A stretch of DNA of 37,335 nucleotides from a virus: positions 1 to 37,335 of IMG/VR virus record IMGVR_UViG_3300043788_000225. The stretch is one strand, 5' to 3'. The notes under the pieces were generated by a model. The model ran no database searches. It worked only from the letters and a program-made list of their open reading frames with translations, and had not been told where the DNA came from. The translations under genes and the position numbers were made by a program. This document shows positions 6,793-14,297 of the stretch, one piece after another; the first letter of the stretch is position 1; every line of letters begins with the position of its first letter.

Positions 6793-8952
6793 ATGCCAAG
6801 ACGTGACCCGGAGTTATGCTCCAAGATCAGGGATCGAGTCGACAAGTGGGATAAATACTGGAGAATCAACCGGACTGAGTATTACGTCTGGATTGACTTC
6901 ATTATGGGGACGCAATGGCTTGAGGATGAATCCAAGCTCTTCGAGCGTTACAACAAGATTCCACTCGAAGTAAACAAGCTCGGCGTCCTGTACAACCATA
7001 TCATTGGCGACCAGATTCAGAATACCCCCAGTCTGCAGATATCCCCGGACGAGGATGTGCCTCCAGAAGAGGCAAACGTCCGCGCGGCTCTGATCAAGAA
7101 TGTAACCCTGAACTCCGACACCAAGACCATATTTCAGCGCGCCTTCGGACAGGCTGTCTGTGCCGGGTATGGCGCATGGCGTGTGTCGCCCGAATATCTG
7201 GATGATGATGCCTTTGAACAGGAGCCTCATATCTACGGTTTCGATGATCCCAACCGCTGCTACTGGGATCTGTCTGCCCAGCATGTGACGAAGGTCGATG
7301 GCATGCATTGCGGATTCCGCACCCGCATGTCCCGCAAGGCATTCCGAGACATTTACGGGAAAGAAATTGAAAGCCAGATCGGATCAACATCCATCACCGA
7401 AGATGCCACCATGGCATTCGCTGATGATGATTCCATCACGATCATTGAGGATTACGAGAAGGAAGGAAAGAAGGGAAAAATATACAAGCTGTCTGATGGA
7501 ACTGTAATCGATGATGAACAGATGAAGAACATGCAGAAGGTAAAGGTCGGAAAGAAAAAATACCTTCTGAATAATGGGCAACAGGTAACAGTATTTGAAG
7601 AGCGCGAGGTTGTTCGCTATACGATAAAACAGAAGCAGATTGCTGGTGACTTTGTGCTTGAGGAAGCTGATTTTCCCACAAAGAAAAACCTGCCAGTTGT
7701 TTTCCTTGATATGCGCTCCTATTACACGAAGTCAGGACAGCAGATCACGCGGTCATTCTTCAAGGATGTGAAAGACGCCCAGAGATACCTGAACTATCTG
7801 GCAACCCAGTCCGCCTACATCATGAAGATTTCCAGATACGACCAGTTCATGGCACCAAGAAAAAGCGTAGCATCCGCTGACGTTGAGCAGATGTGGCGCG
7901 ATCCGTCTGTGGTCAATGGTGCGCTTGTCTACGATGAAACACCAAGCGGCGCCAAGCCAGAACAGCTTCGTCCTGCAGAGCTCTCGCACTCGTTGCTCCA
8001 GCAATATGACCGTACCCTGATGGACATTCAGAGTGGCACTGGCATATACAACACCCAACTTGGGGAGATCGGAAACGAAGTGTCCGGTACCGCTATCGAA
8101 GGCAGGAACAAGCGTGGCGCCAAGAATACCCAGATCCCCAGAACCTCGGTGGACATCGCCATTGCGGTGACTGGCGAGATCATCAACGAGATGATCCCGG
8201 TTCTCTACGATACCCAGCGCACCCTTGTTCTGCCCATGGAGCAGTCATCCGAGCAGCGTGTTGAGATCAACAAGCCTGCAGACCCGTACGGCATGCAGAT
8301 CGAAAACAATATGACTCGGGGAAAGTACAAGATACGCCTGAAACCTGGCGTCAGCTACGAAGGGCAGAAAGAAGAGGCGCTCGGATCACTGCAGCTCGTC
8401 CTGAATGCTGATCAGTCCGGTCAGGTGTTCCCGATGATTGCCGACCTGTACGCCGAGAATCTACCGCTGGATAACAACATGGAGATCAGGAACCGCCTGC
8501 GCACTATGGTGTCCCCAGACATTATAGAGGCCGGCAAGACTGGCAAGCCATTGCCTCCAAAACCTCCGCAGCCTGATCCACAGATGATGCTCGTTCAGCT
8601 GAAGCAGCAGGAGCTCCAGCAAAAAGCACAGGATGCCCAGATGCAGGCCCAGCAAAAGATGAAGGAACTGGATCTGAAGCAGGCTGAACTCCAACGCAAG
8701 GCCATCGAGTCCCATCAGGACATGTCCATGCAGTGGGAAAAGCTGGAGGGAGAGAAACAGGAGGCTGCGGCAGAGTTGCAGGCAGCTGTCCTGAGGTATC
8801 AGGCAGAAGGCCAGAGGATTGGTGCTGACCTGCAGATCAATCACAGCAACCAGATCATGAGAATGCTGGAGCATACCGGCAAGATTTTCCACGAGAAGGA
8901 CATGCAGTCCAAAGAACACGCACATCAGAGCAAAAACAGGTCACAGGATTAA
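6793..8952 (+). CDS. Portal protein, P22 gp1-like
   Basis: 719 aa, close to the 725 aa of P22 gp1, and far longer than other portal families. It forms the dodecameric DNA channel at one capsid vertex, binding terminase and then the tail. The wing and stem region is followed by a Pro-rich hinge near residues 590-605 and a long Gln/Glu/Lys-rich coiled coil to the C terminus, matching the P22 'barrel' helix that reaches into the capsid. ATG 6793 has AAGGAT (6779-6784) at 8 bases; an in-frame TTG at 6772 is less likely. Confidence 0.93.
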   Translation: MPRRDPELCSKIRDRVDKWDKYWRINRTEYYVWIDFIMGTQWLEDESKLFERYNKIPLEVNKLGVLYNHIIGDQIQNTPSLQISPDEDVPPEEANVRAALIKNVTLNSDTKTIFQRAFGQAVCAGYGAWRVSPEYLDDDAFEQEPHIYGFDDPNRCYWDLSAQHVTKVDGMHCGFRTRMSRKAFRDIYGKEIESQIGSTSITEDATMAFADDDSITIIEDYEKEGKKGKIYKLSDGTVIDDEQMKNMQKVKVGKKKYLLNNGQQVTVFEEREVVRYTIKQKQIAGDFVLEEADFPTKKNLPVVFLDMRSYYTKSGQQITRSFFKDVKDAQRYLNYLATQSAYIMKISRYDQFMAPRKSVASADVEQMWRDPSVVNGALVYDETPSGAKPEQLRPAELSHSLLQQYDRTLMDIQSGTGIYNTQLGEIGNEVSGTAIEGRNKRGAKNTQIPRTSVDIAIAVTGEIINEMIPVLYDTQRTLVLPMEQSSEQRVEINKPADPYGMQIENNMTRGKYKIRLKPGVSYEGQKEEALGSLQLVLNADQSGQVFPMIADLYAENLPLDNNMEIRNRLRTMVSPDIIEAGKTGKPLPPKPPQPDPQMMLVQLKQQELQQKAQDAQMQAQQKMKELDLKQAELQRKAIESHQDMSMQWEKLEGEKQEAAAELQAAVLRYQAEGQRIGADLQINHSNQIMRMLEHTGKIFHEKDMQSKEHAHQSKNRSQD

Positions 8953-8978
8953 TTTTATACTATCAAGGATGATGAAAA

Positions 8979-9878
8979 ATGGGACAGACACATAGCGTAG
9001 ATGATTTATTAGTCAAGGTGAGCAATGAACAGACAGGAATTGATAACGGAGAGCCTCAGGTTGCTGCCCAATCCCAGCCAGAGCCCCCAGAAACAGTGGA
9101 ACAGCCGGAAGTGGTTGCAGCGGAAGATCAATCTGTTCCAGAAGGACATGACCCTGAACTTTCCGAAGCCCCGAAAGAAGAACCGCAGGCCGAAGATGAG
9201 CAATCAGCAGATAGTGCTGTGGATGGCTCTCCTATTGATGAGTATGGAAACCCTGTAGAGAAGCCCAAGACCTATACTGAAGAAGAAGTTCAGCGCATGA
9301 TCCGCGACCGTCTGTCGCGTGGCAAGCATGCAGAGCAGCCAACCCAGCAGCAGGTGCAGAAGGATGTGGAAGGGTTCAAGGCTGATCCCAACAGCGAAGA
9401 CGCATGGGAAGTACAGCTTGAACAGTTCATCGAGAAGACCATAGACAAGCGGCAGCAGAAACAGACTGAAGCCCAGTGGAAACAGCAGGAAGCTCAAAAG
9501 CAAGTAGAGTTTGAAACCAAGTTTACCTCTGGAATGGGTAAATATCAGGATTTCCACCAGGTTGTGTCAGGGAAACCCATTACTGATGCCATGATGATGG
9601 CTACCCGAGGCATGGAAAACCCTGCCGCATTCATCTATGCCGCATGTAAGCTGAAACCCGGCGAGATTGCCCGAATTGCTGCCATTGCTGACCCCTCAGA
9701 ACAGATGGTTGATATTGGACGACTGGATGCCCAGATGCGCAAGGAACATGCCAAGGTAAGTGCTGCTCCAAAGCCTGTGCAGGCTGTGAAAGGTGACATG
9801 CCGGTGAAACAGAACGACATGCCTTCCCTTGAGACCAGAATCCATCAATATGCCAAGCAGAAGTTTGCAAGGAAGTAG
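8979..9878 (+). CDS. Scaffolding protein, P22 gp8-like
   Basis: 299 aa, nearly the length of P22 gp8 (303 aa). It directs procapsid assembly and leaves before DNA enters. The N-terminal ~90 residues are acidic and Pro/Gln/Glu-rich. A segment Glu-Tyr-Gly-Asn-Pro-Val-Glu then Glu-Glu-Val-Gln-x-Met-Ile-x-Asp-Arg-Leu-Ser-Arg-Gly, seen in many podovirus scaffolds, follows, then Gln/Lys-rich helices and a basic C terminus (Lys-Gln-Lys-Phe-Ala-Arg-Lys). A basic C-terminal helix contacts the coat protein in P22. Its place between portal and coat genes fits. Confidence 0.88.
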   Translation: MGQTHSVDDLLVKVSNEQTGIDNGEPQVAAQSQPEPPETVEQPEVVAAEDQSVPEGHDPELSEAPKEEPQAEDEQSADSAVDGSPIDEYGNPVEKPKTYTEEEVQRMIRDRLSRGKHAEQPTQQQVQKDVEGFKADPNSEDAWEVQLEQFIEKTIDKRQQKQTEAQWKQQEAQKQVEFETKFTSGMGKYQDFHQVVSGKPITDAMMMATRGMENPAAFIYAACKLKPGEIARIAAIADPSEQMVDIGRLDAQMRKEHAKVSAAPKPVQAVKGDMPVKQNDMPSLETRIHQYAKQKFARK

Positions 9879-9919
9879 AAAAAAGAGTAAAAATATTTCA
9901 ACTGACAGGGAGAATTGTC

Positions 9920-10075
9920 ATGCCATTGAATTCCGATAATGGTGCACCTGCGAAGGAAAAGAAAGCGCAGGAAAACCGCATCACAGAAGTCGCCAATCAC
10001 GATGCATGCGTGCAGAAAGAGGTGATATTCAACCCTCCTGCTCCGAAAGAAAAATGCATCTTTGGGGAGATATAG
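9920..10075 (+). CDS. Small head-region protein 1
   Basis: 51 aa. AGGGAG lies just upstream of the ATG. It is hydrophilic, Lys/Glu-rich, with two cysteines (30 and 46). It is the first of eight tiny tightly packed genes between the scaffold and the reverse-strand cassette, and it stops three bases before the next ATG. Not recognised. Confidence 0.6.
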   Translation: MPLNSDNGAPAKEKKAQENRITEVANHDACVQKEVIFNPPAPKEKCIFGEI

Positions 10076-10077
10076 TC

Positions 10078-10275
10078 ATGCCAAAGGACAACAAGGATTG
10101 TTGTTACGAGCAGATGTCGAACGACGGTAAGGAAGGTGGTCAAAGCATTACCAAACTGGATAACAGCATCCATTCTGAATACCACAATCCCCCTATGGTC
10201 AATGAATATGAGAATAACCGGAAAGGCTGGAATGCTAATGGTTATGATCAGTCTGGCATGAAGGGAAAGAAGTGA
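10078..10275 (+). CDS. Small head-region protein 2
   Basis: 65 aa. The ATG follows GGGGAG. It is hydrophilic with a Cys-Cys pair near residue 8 and a middle rich in Asn, Tyr and Gly; it ends Gly-Met-Lys-Gly-Lys-Lys. The stop overlaps the next ATG (TGATG). An in-frame ATG at 10006 would extend it, but its start lies inside the previous gene without a ribosome site. Not recognised. Confidence 0.65.
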   Translation: MPKDNKDCCYEQMSNDGKEGGQSITKLDNSIHSEYHNPPMVNEYENNRKGWNANGYDQSGMKGKK

Positions 10276-10463
10276 TGATGCAAGATAAAGTTATGGACCC
10301 TGATGATGATAATGATGACGATAAAAATGCTGTCATGTCCATGAAATTTAAAGAATCAGAAAGCGGTGACAGAATGCCCACAATAAGAAATGGTTATGGT
10401 GGGAGAACTGATCCTGATGAGCCAAATCATAAGGAAGATTTTAGATACATGGAACATCGCTAA
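10275..10463 (+). CDS. Small head-region protein 3
   Basis: 62 aa. The N-terminal third is very acidic (runs of Asp) and the end is Arg-Tyr-Met-Glu-His-Arg. The ATG overlaps the previous stop, and the TAA overlaps the next ATG (TAATG). The closing Glu-His-Arg recurs in a neighbour at 10826-11017. Not recognised. Confidence 0.65.
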   Translation: MMQDKVMDPDDDNDDDKNAVMSMKFKESESGDRMPTIRNGYGGRTDPDEPNHKEDFRYMEHR

Positions 10464-10675
10464 TGGACAATCAATATACCCAGAGTGAAGTTGCATACGA
10501 GACATCCCCGAAGGAAAAGAATACCCGTCGTGGAATGCCTTCTGGTGACGCACAGTTTGGGAAGAACAAAATGCCGCAGGATCAACCAGCGGCTAAGTCT
10601 CATAGTAAAAAAGTTACGGAAAGGCATGTTATGAGCATGTCGCCACGCCATGGACGGCACAAGGAGAATAGATAA
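10463..10675 (+). CDS. Small head-region protein 4
   Basis: 70 aa, basic and unstructured by composition (Lys, Ser, Pro, Gln), ending Arg-His-Gly-Arg-His-Lys-Glu-Asn-Arg. The start overlaps the previous stop as TAATG and the stop overlaps the next start the same way. The Arg-His-Lys-Glu-x-Arg tail recurs at the end of the 11028-11204 product. Not recognised. Confidence 0.65.
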   Translation: MDNQYTQSEVAYETSPKEKNTRRGMPSGDAQFGKNKMPQDQPAAKSHSKKVTERHVMSMSPRHGRHKENR

Positions 10676-10824
10676 TGCTGATCAAGGAAGAAGTAGATCT
10701 GGCGATTGGCGTTATCAACGGGGTCATCAGTCTCATTGAGGCGATAGACCCTGCGGCCAAAGATAACAATGCTGTAGTTGCCTTGCAAAAGGCAATCGCA
10801 GTTATTCAGTCGATTGGCCTGTAG
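10675..10824 (+). CDS. Small head-region protein 5
   Basis: 49 aa. Unlike its neighbours this one is apolar: two short amphipathic or hydrophobic helices (Ile-Gly-Val-Ile-Asn-Gly-Val-Ile-Ser-Leu-Ile and Val-Val-Ala-Leu-Gln-Lys-Ala-Ile-Ala-Val-Ile) joined by a polar Asp-Pro-Ala-Ala-Lys-Asp turn. It could be a helical hairpin that oligomerises. Its start overlaps the previous stop (TAATG), and an AAGGAG site lies just upstream. Confidence 0.65.
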   Translation: MLIKEEVDLAIGVINGVISLIEAIDPAAKDNNAVVALQKAIAVIQSIGL

Positions 10825-10825
10825 A

Positions 10826-11017
10826 ATGTCGTACGTATCGCCTCCGACAGGTGGTTCAGATGTGCAGGATGCAAGTCTGGCCACCCAGAGGACCCCCAAT
10901 TATCTCATGGGTAAAAAAGAAGATAGCGTGAAACAGAGTCAGGTGAACAATATCTCTGGATATGTCGCCCACAATCTGGGCAAGAATGTTCAGAAACGAT
11001 ATGGTGAGCATCGTTAA
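10826..11017 (+). CDS. Small head-region protein 6
   Basis: 63 aa. It starts two bases after the previous stop. The N terminus is Pro/Gly/Ser-rich, the middle polar, and the end is Lys-Arg-Tyr-Gly-Glu-His-Arg. Its end supplies the AAGGAG ribosome site for the next gene. Not recognised. Confidence 0.6.
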   Translation: MSYVSPPTGGSDVQDASLATQRTPNYLMGKKEDSVKQSQVNNISGYVAHNLGKNVQKRYGEHR

Positions 11018-11027
11018 GGAGAAGGAT

Positions 11028-11204
11028 GTGCCGCTTTACTCAGGTGAAAAAGCCAAGTCGAAAGAAGGTTTCTCCAGTAACGTTGCAGCCGAAGTCAACG
11101 CGGGCAAGCCCCAGAAGCAGGCAGTTGCTATTGCTTACAGCAAAGCACGCGAAAAGAAAACCAGCAAACCAATGAATCATGCCAGACACAAGGAACGGCG
11201 ATAA
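11028..11204 (+). CDS. Small phage protein with Gln-Ala-Val-Ala-Ile-Ala motif
   Basis: 58 aa from a GTG start placed 6 bases after AAGGAG (11016-11021). Starting here gives Met-Pro-Leu-Tyr-Ser-Gly, the usual opening of a widespread family of tiny phage proteins that also carry Gly-Lys-Pro-Gln-Lys-Gln-Ala-Val-Ala-Ile-Ala-Tyr-Ser, present here at ~27-39. A histone-like or DNA-binding role is sometimes suggested for such proteins but is unproven. An in-frame ATG at 11001 overlaps the previous gene and lies before the ribosome site. Confidence 0.72.
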   Translation: MPLYSGEKAKSKEGFSSNVAAEVNAGKPQKQAVAIAYSKAREKKTSKPMNHARHKERR

Positions 11205-11476
11205 TGGCCAAACTCGATGCTGCAAAACGCAAGAAGATTCCGAAGAGCGAGTTTGGGCTACCGGGGGAGAAAAAATATCCCATGCCTGACCGAGCACATG
11301 CAGGTAATGCGAAAGCACGTGCGAGCCAGATGGTGAAAAAGGGGAAATTGAGTCCTGCGTCCAAGGCAAAGATTGATGCCAAGGCTGACAAAATGCTGGG
11401 AAAAAAGAAAGACGGCATGTCACATGTCTCTGAAAAGAGAATCAAGGCGCATGCCGACAGGATGAAGAAGCGATAA
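11204..11476 (+). CDS. Small basic phage protein (Lys-Arg / Pro-Asp-Arg-x-His-Ala family)
   Basis: 90 aa, strongly basic. It has the pattern Lys-Arg-Lys-Lys-Ile-Pro-x-Ser-Glu-Phe-Gly-Leu-Pro-Gly, then Tyr-Pro-Met-Pro-Asp-Arg-Ala-His-Ala-Gly-Asn-Ala, then Ala-Ser-Gln. The same order is seen in many small phage and prophage proteins of unknown function. The C-terminal third is a Lys-rich helix. The start overlaps the previous stop (TAATG). It is the last gene before the strand switch. Confidence 0.75.
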   Translation: MAKLDAAKRKKIPKSEFGLPGEKKYPMPDRAHAGNAKARASQMVKKGKLSPASKAKIDAKADKMLGKKKDGMSHVSEKRIKAHADRMKKR

Positions 11477-11477
11477 T

Positions 11478-11792
11478 TTATTTTGTTATGTTGTGAATCA
11501 GAAGTCCCTGAATGTTCTTCATGAGAGATTGCTTGAATGACTCATCGTTCAGCATTCTCTTCACTACTTCAGTTACCAGTTTGGTTTTCTGTTTCTTGAA
11601 TTCCTTTTGCAAGACTTCTTTCACATCCTTTTTGATCAGATGGTAAAAGTGATTCTGGATTTCCTCCTGCAATGCATTTTCAAGAAGAAGACTGATGGTT
11701 TTTTGTGGAACCACCTCGGGAGGATTCTTGTCGAGTGCCGCAATCCTGTTTTCAAAGGCCAGCACGAGGGTTTTAACATCAATCCGGGACAT
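11478..11792 (-). CDS. Reverse cassette gene 4: helical protein
   Basis: 104 aa. The sequence is nearly all helix-forming, with Lys/Glu-rich amphipathic stretches (residues ~40-95) that could form a coiled coil. AAGGAA lies 7 bases before the ATG. It ends one base from the stop of the + strand gene at 11476, so the two transcripts converge without a visible terminator. It is the last gene of a four-gene reverse cassette. Not recognised. Confidence 0.72.
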   Translation of the reverse strand: MSRIDVKTLVLAFENRIAALDKNPPEVVPQKTISLLLENALQEEIQNHFYHLIKKDVKEVLQKEFKKQKTKLVTEVVKRMLNDESFKQSLMKNIQGLLIHNITK

Positions 11793-11795
11793 GTT

Positions 11796-12041
11796 TTATT
11801 CCTTGAGGTTGAAGTGTTTGTAAAAGGGTTTGTCAGGTGCGCCCATTTGTTCTTTTGGCACCAGAACGATATTTTTTAAGCGTTCATTTTTGTCAATGTT
11901 GATTTCCTCGAACCGTAGCTCACCATTCATCAGTTTTGGGTAAAATTCTGCGAACTGTAGTTTTTGCTGGTATGAGAGATTATTCCAGAGTATTTCAGCT
12001 TCCGGAGTATCCATTTTGCATGGTGGTGTGATGTTTTTCAT
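11796..12041 (-). CDS. Reverse cassette gene 3: hypothetical protein
   Basis: 81 aa, acidic N-terminal half and basic C-terminal end (Phe-Tyr-Lys-His-Phe-Asn-Leu-Lys-Glu). AAGGAA precedes the ATG. The Asn-Leu-Ser-Tyr-Gln-Gln-Lys-Leu-Gln segment is probably helical. It lies between a membrane protein gene and a helical protein gene on the same strand. Not recognised. Confidence 0.7.
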   Translation of the reverse strand: MKNITPPCKMDTPEAEILWNNLSYQQKLQFAEFYPKLMNGELRFEEINIDKNERLKNIVLVPKEQMGAPDKPFYKHFNLKE

Positions 12042-12068
12042 AAGTTGAACTTCCTTGTTCAGTGATAA

Positions 12069-12311
12069 TTACATTTTTCCGAAATAGTATCCGATAACCA
12101 GAGTTGCCATTGATGGAAGAATTGTCCTGCAAGCCTCAAAAACATTATTTCCGGGTCTGGCAAGCTCGGTTATTGCTCCAAGAATGCACATCACCATCAG
12201 AAAAAACAGAATTGTCTTCGCAAAGCGAAGTCTGTCCTTGGGATTGATGTCTTGCCTTCTTGCTGGCAAATCCAGTGGCTCAAGTTCATCATCCAGTAAT
12301 TCATCTGTCAT
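12069..12311 (-). CDS. Reverse cassette gene 2: small membrane protein
   Basis: 80 aa. The N terminus is acidic (cytoplasmic by the positive-inside rule, with Arg/Lys just before the first helix). Two apolar segments follow, at ~30-48 (Phe-Phe-Leu-Met-Val-Met-Cys-Ile-Leu-Gly) and ~62-77 (Ile-Leu-Pro-Ser-Met-Ala-Thr-Leu-Val-Ile-Gly-Tyr-Tyr-Phe). The ATG overlaps the RHH stop (ATGA). It could be a holin or a superinfection-exclusion protein; neither is shown. Confidence 0.75.
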   Translation of the reverse strand: MTDELLDDELEPLDLPARRQDINPKDRLRFAKTILFFLMVMCILGAITELARPGNNVFEACRTILPSMATLVIGYYFGKM

Positions 12312-12532
12312 CCATTTAACCCCGTAATTAATATCTGGGTCTGTTTTCCTCCCGGCGTTTCCAATATGACTTTTTCGCCTTTGACGATGGCATCAATAAG
12401 GATATCGGTGATACCAACGGCGCGCCTTACTGCGTCAGACCTGCTGGGAGCTTTTACGATAGCTTTTATTTTATCCACCTGATCAAGGGTGTTTTGTCTC
12501 ATTCGTACCTGCAAGACTTCTGCTTCTGCCAT
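12308..12532 (-). CDS. Reverse cassette gene 1: ribbon-helix-helix regulator
   Basis: 74 aa. The pattern is that of MetJ/Arc-type RHH DNA-binding proteins: a short strand with Val-Arg-Met-Arg, helix Thr-Leu-Asp-Gln-Val-Asp-Lys-Ile, turn Pro-Ser-Arg-Ser, helix Asp-Ala-Val-Arg-Arg-Ala-Val-Gly-Ile. RHH dimers insert the strand in the major groove of short palindromes. GAGGA is a few bases before the ATG at 12532; a longer frame to 12589 would run through the promoter. Two identical palindromes lie in its promoter, so it probably represses itself. Confidence 0.82.
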   Translation of the reverse strand: MAEAEVLQVRMRQNTLDQVDKIKAIVKAPSRSDAVRRAVGITDILIDAIVKGEKVILETPGGKQTQILITGLNG

Positions 12533-12546
12533 TTCAATTTCCTCTT

Positions 12547-12589
12547 TTGTATTACAATCCAATTCTAACTGTATTACAGCTTGCGTCAA
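12547..12589 (-). promoter_or_regulatory. Promoter with twin palindromic operators for the reverse cassette
   Basis: On the reverse strand, TTGACG (12589-12584) and TAGAAT (12567-12562) are 16 bases apart. Two 11-base palindromes share the core TGTAWTACA: 12547-12557 (at the likely transcription start) and 12569-12579 (between -35 and -10). Their centres are 22 bp apart, two helical turns. That is how paired RHH dimers bind side by side. Confidence 0.75.
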
Positions 12590-12600
12590 TGTGTTCTGTG

Positions 12601-12629
12601 TTGATTCTATGCAATAACAGGTGCATAAT
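12601..12629 (+). promoter_or_regulatory. Sigma70-type promoter for the coat-protein gene
   Basis: TTGATT at 12601-12606 and CATAAT at 12624-12629 are 17 bases apart. It is divergent from the cassette promoter, whose -35 is only 11 bases away, so the two may influence each other. The leader to the coat start is about 130 bases. Confidence 0.68.
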
Positions 12630-12714
12630 TTTACACAAGCGCGTAGCTACGGGTTGCCCCGCTTCAACCGAAAATGGTGCGTACAGTCTTCCACCGGACA
12701 ATGCTGAAAAGGAT

Positions 12715-12729
12715 GGCCAATGATTGGCC
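12715..12729 (+). other. Hairpin in the coat-protein leader
   Basis: GGCCAA (12715-12720) and TTGGCC (12724-12729) pair around a TGA loop. No T run follows, so it is not a terminator. It sits about 20 bases before the ribosome site and may stabilise the mRNA or tune translation. Confidence 0.5.
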
Positions 12730-12763
12730 TAATTTCTAATTGTCTACGGAAGGACACGACGCC

Positions 12764-14008
12764 ATGTCGAACTCATTTCAAACAACGCAATATATTCTCG
12801 ACGAAACCTTCGTCCGTTTTATTAACTATCTGAATTTTGCCAAGGTCGCAAACCGCAACCTTGAAGGCGATTTCAAGGGGCTGAAATACGCAACCGGCCA
12901 GACCATCAATTATCGTCTCGAAGAGCGGTATCTCGGTGGAGATGGTGCGACTGCCGTATCGGAAGCCCGTGTGCAGATCGTCCGTCCCCTTACCATTGAT
13001 CAGCAGTTCAACACAATGGTCGAGTTCTCCGGCTTTGAGCTGACCTTCGACCGCGCCCGTGACCAGCCCTATCTGGATATGATGTTGAATCCACGCGCCA
13101 AGCGGCTGGCCAATAAAGTCGAGCAGTTCATTGCCACCACCAACTTCCAGAAGCAGGTCTATCAGGCTTATGGAACTCCCGGTGTTGCGATTGATCAGAA
13201 CACCGTCTTCCAGACCGATGCCTATATGACCGAACTGGGTATTCCTGAAGATGGAAACCGGTACTGGGCCAACTCCCCATCCGTTTCCGCTACCTTGACC
13301 AACAGCCTGTACAACGTGTTCAACATGACCGTGAACCGCGGTGCATTGCTGGACGGATTTATCGGGCATCTGTCCGGGTTTGACTTCTTCAAGTCCAACT
13401 TCGTACAGCGTCAGATTGCTGGTGTGGGTCAGGCCGGTGGTTCACCTCCGACTGGTTACAAATTGGGCGGTGTTGTCACTGGCGGTCCAGTATCCAGTGG
13501 AAGCTCACTGTCCGTCAGCGGACTGGTGGCTTCACAGGCTGATGCCTTCAATGAAGGCGACATCATCACAGTCGCCCCGGCATCCGATGTGTTCATGGTC
13601 AATCCGTTGACCTACGAACCACTGGCACAGACAGCACAGTTTGTTGTGACCGCACAGGTCGCATCAGATGGTGGTGGTCTGGCAACCATTCCAATCAGCC
13701 CGGCTATTGTCGTAAGTGGTGCGCGCCAGAACATCTCTGCCGCTATCCCGAACGGTGCCCAGCTATATCTGGCCGACGATCACAATGTTTCCCTAGCGTT
13801 CCATAATCAGGCAGTCGTTTTTGCGGCTCCTCCGATCAAGGAACTGAAGGGTGGCGTTGAGGCTGTTACCTCGTATAGCGACCTCTACAAAATGGCCATG
13901 ACCTACTCCCTTGGCGCTGACATCCGTAACTATGTGCAGTTGGATCGTATCGACATCATCTGCGGTGTCGCGATCAACCCAGAGTTCGCTGTCACTGTCA
14001 TGTCTTAA
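12764..14008 (+). CDS. Major capsid protein, P22 gp5-like
   Basis: 414 aa, close to P22 coat protein (430 aa). It forms the icosahedral shell (HK97 fold). The N terminus opens with Gln-Thr-Thr-Gln-Tyr-Ile, a helix, then Lys-Tyr-Ala-Thr-Gly-Gln-Thr-Ile and Tyr-Arg-x-Glu as in P22-type coats. The middle (residues ~225-320) is Gly/Ser-rich and probably forms the inserted domain. ATG 12764 has GGAAGGA about 10 bases upstream. It has its own promoter and is followed at once by a strong terminator, fitting the most abundant virion protein. Confidence 0.9.
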   Translation: MSNSFQTTQYILDETFVRFINYLNFAKVANRNLEGDFKGLKYATGQTINYRLEERYLGGDGATAVSEARVQIVRPLTIDQQFNTMVEFSGFELTFDRARDQPYLDMMLNPRAKRLANKVEQFIATTNFQKQVYQAYGTPGVAIDQNTVFQTDAYMTELGIPEDGNRYWANSPSVSATLTNSLYNVFNMTVNRGALLDGFIGHLSGFDFFKSNFVQRQIAGVGQAGGSPPTGYKLGGVVTGGPVSSGSSLSVSGLVASQADAFNEGDIITVAPASDVFMVNPLTYEPLAQTAQFVVTAQVASDGGGLATIPISPAIVVSGARQNISAAIPNGAQLYLADDHNVSLAFHNQAVVFAAPPIKELKGGVEAVTSYSDLYKMAMTYSLGADIRNYVQLDRIDIICGVAINPEFAVTVMS

Positions 14009-14014
14009 CTTTTG

Positions 14015-14051
14015 GGGTGTCTGTCCATCATCCGGCAGGCACCCATTTTTT
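14015..14051 (+). terminator. Rho-independent terminator after the coat gene
   Basis: GGGTGTCTG (14015-14023) pairs with CAGGCACCC (14036-14044), nine pairs including one U-G, closing a 12-base loop. T6 follows at 14046-14051. It begins 7 bases after the coat stop, so it would lower expression of the tail genes relative to the coat. Confidence 0.88.
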
Positions 14052-14063
14052 CGGGAGCGGGTC

Positions 14064-14297
14064 ATGTCCAACGTAAAGAAAATCAATCGTGAAGAAAGCC
14101 AGTTCCAGTACCTTGGAAAATGGGTAAATAAAGAACATTTTCGCGCATTTGTCTACAACGACAAGGGCGAACAGCAGCTTGCCAAGTCCCATCAGCACTT
14201 TGAGCAGATGATTGGTAGCGGAGCGTGGTTCGCTGAACGGGTTGATGCTTCTCAAAAGAGGAAGCAAAAAGATGGCTCTGTACGCGCAGACAGTTAA
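14064..14297 (+). CDS. Small protein between coat and tail accessory gene
   Basis: 77 aa. GGGAG precedes ATG 14064. The sequence is polar, with Phe-Arg-Ala-Phe-Val-Tyr-Asn-Asp-Lys-Gly-Glu-Gln and a basic Lys/Arg/Gln tail. The 3' end overlaps the next gene, so they are likely co-translated. Similar small genes follow coat genes in other podoviruses, but no function is known. Confidence 0.72.
   Translation: MSNVKKINREESQFQYLGKWVNKEHFRAFVYNDKGEQQLAKSHQHFEQMIGSGAWFAERVDASQKRKQKDGSVRADS

Noticed and set aside
12652-12669. GGTTG and CAACC arms in the coat leader as a fourth iteron
   Set aside because: The spacer is 8 bases rather than 4 and the central ACT is missing; probably a simple leader hairpin or chance.
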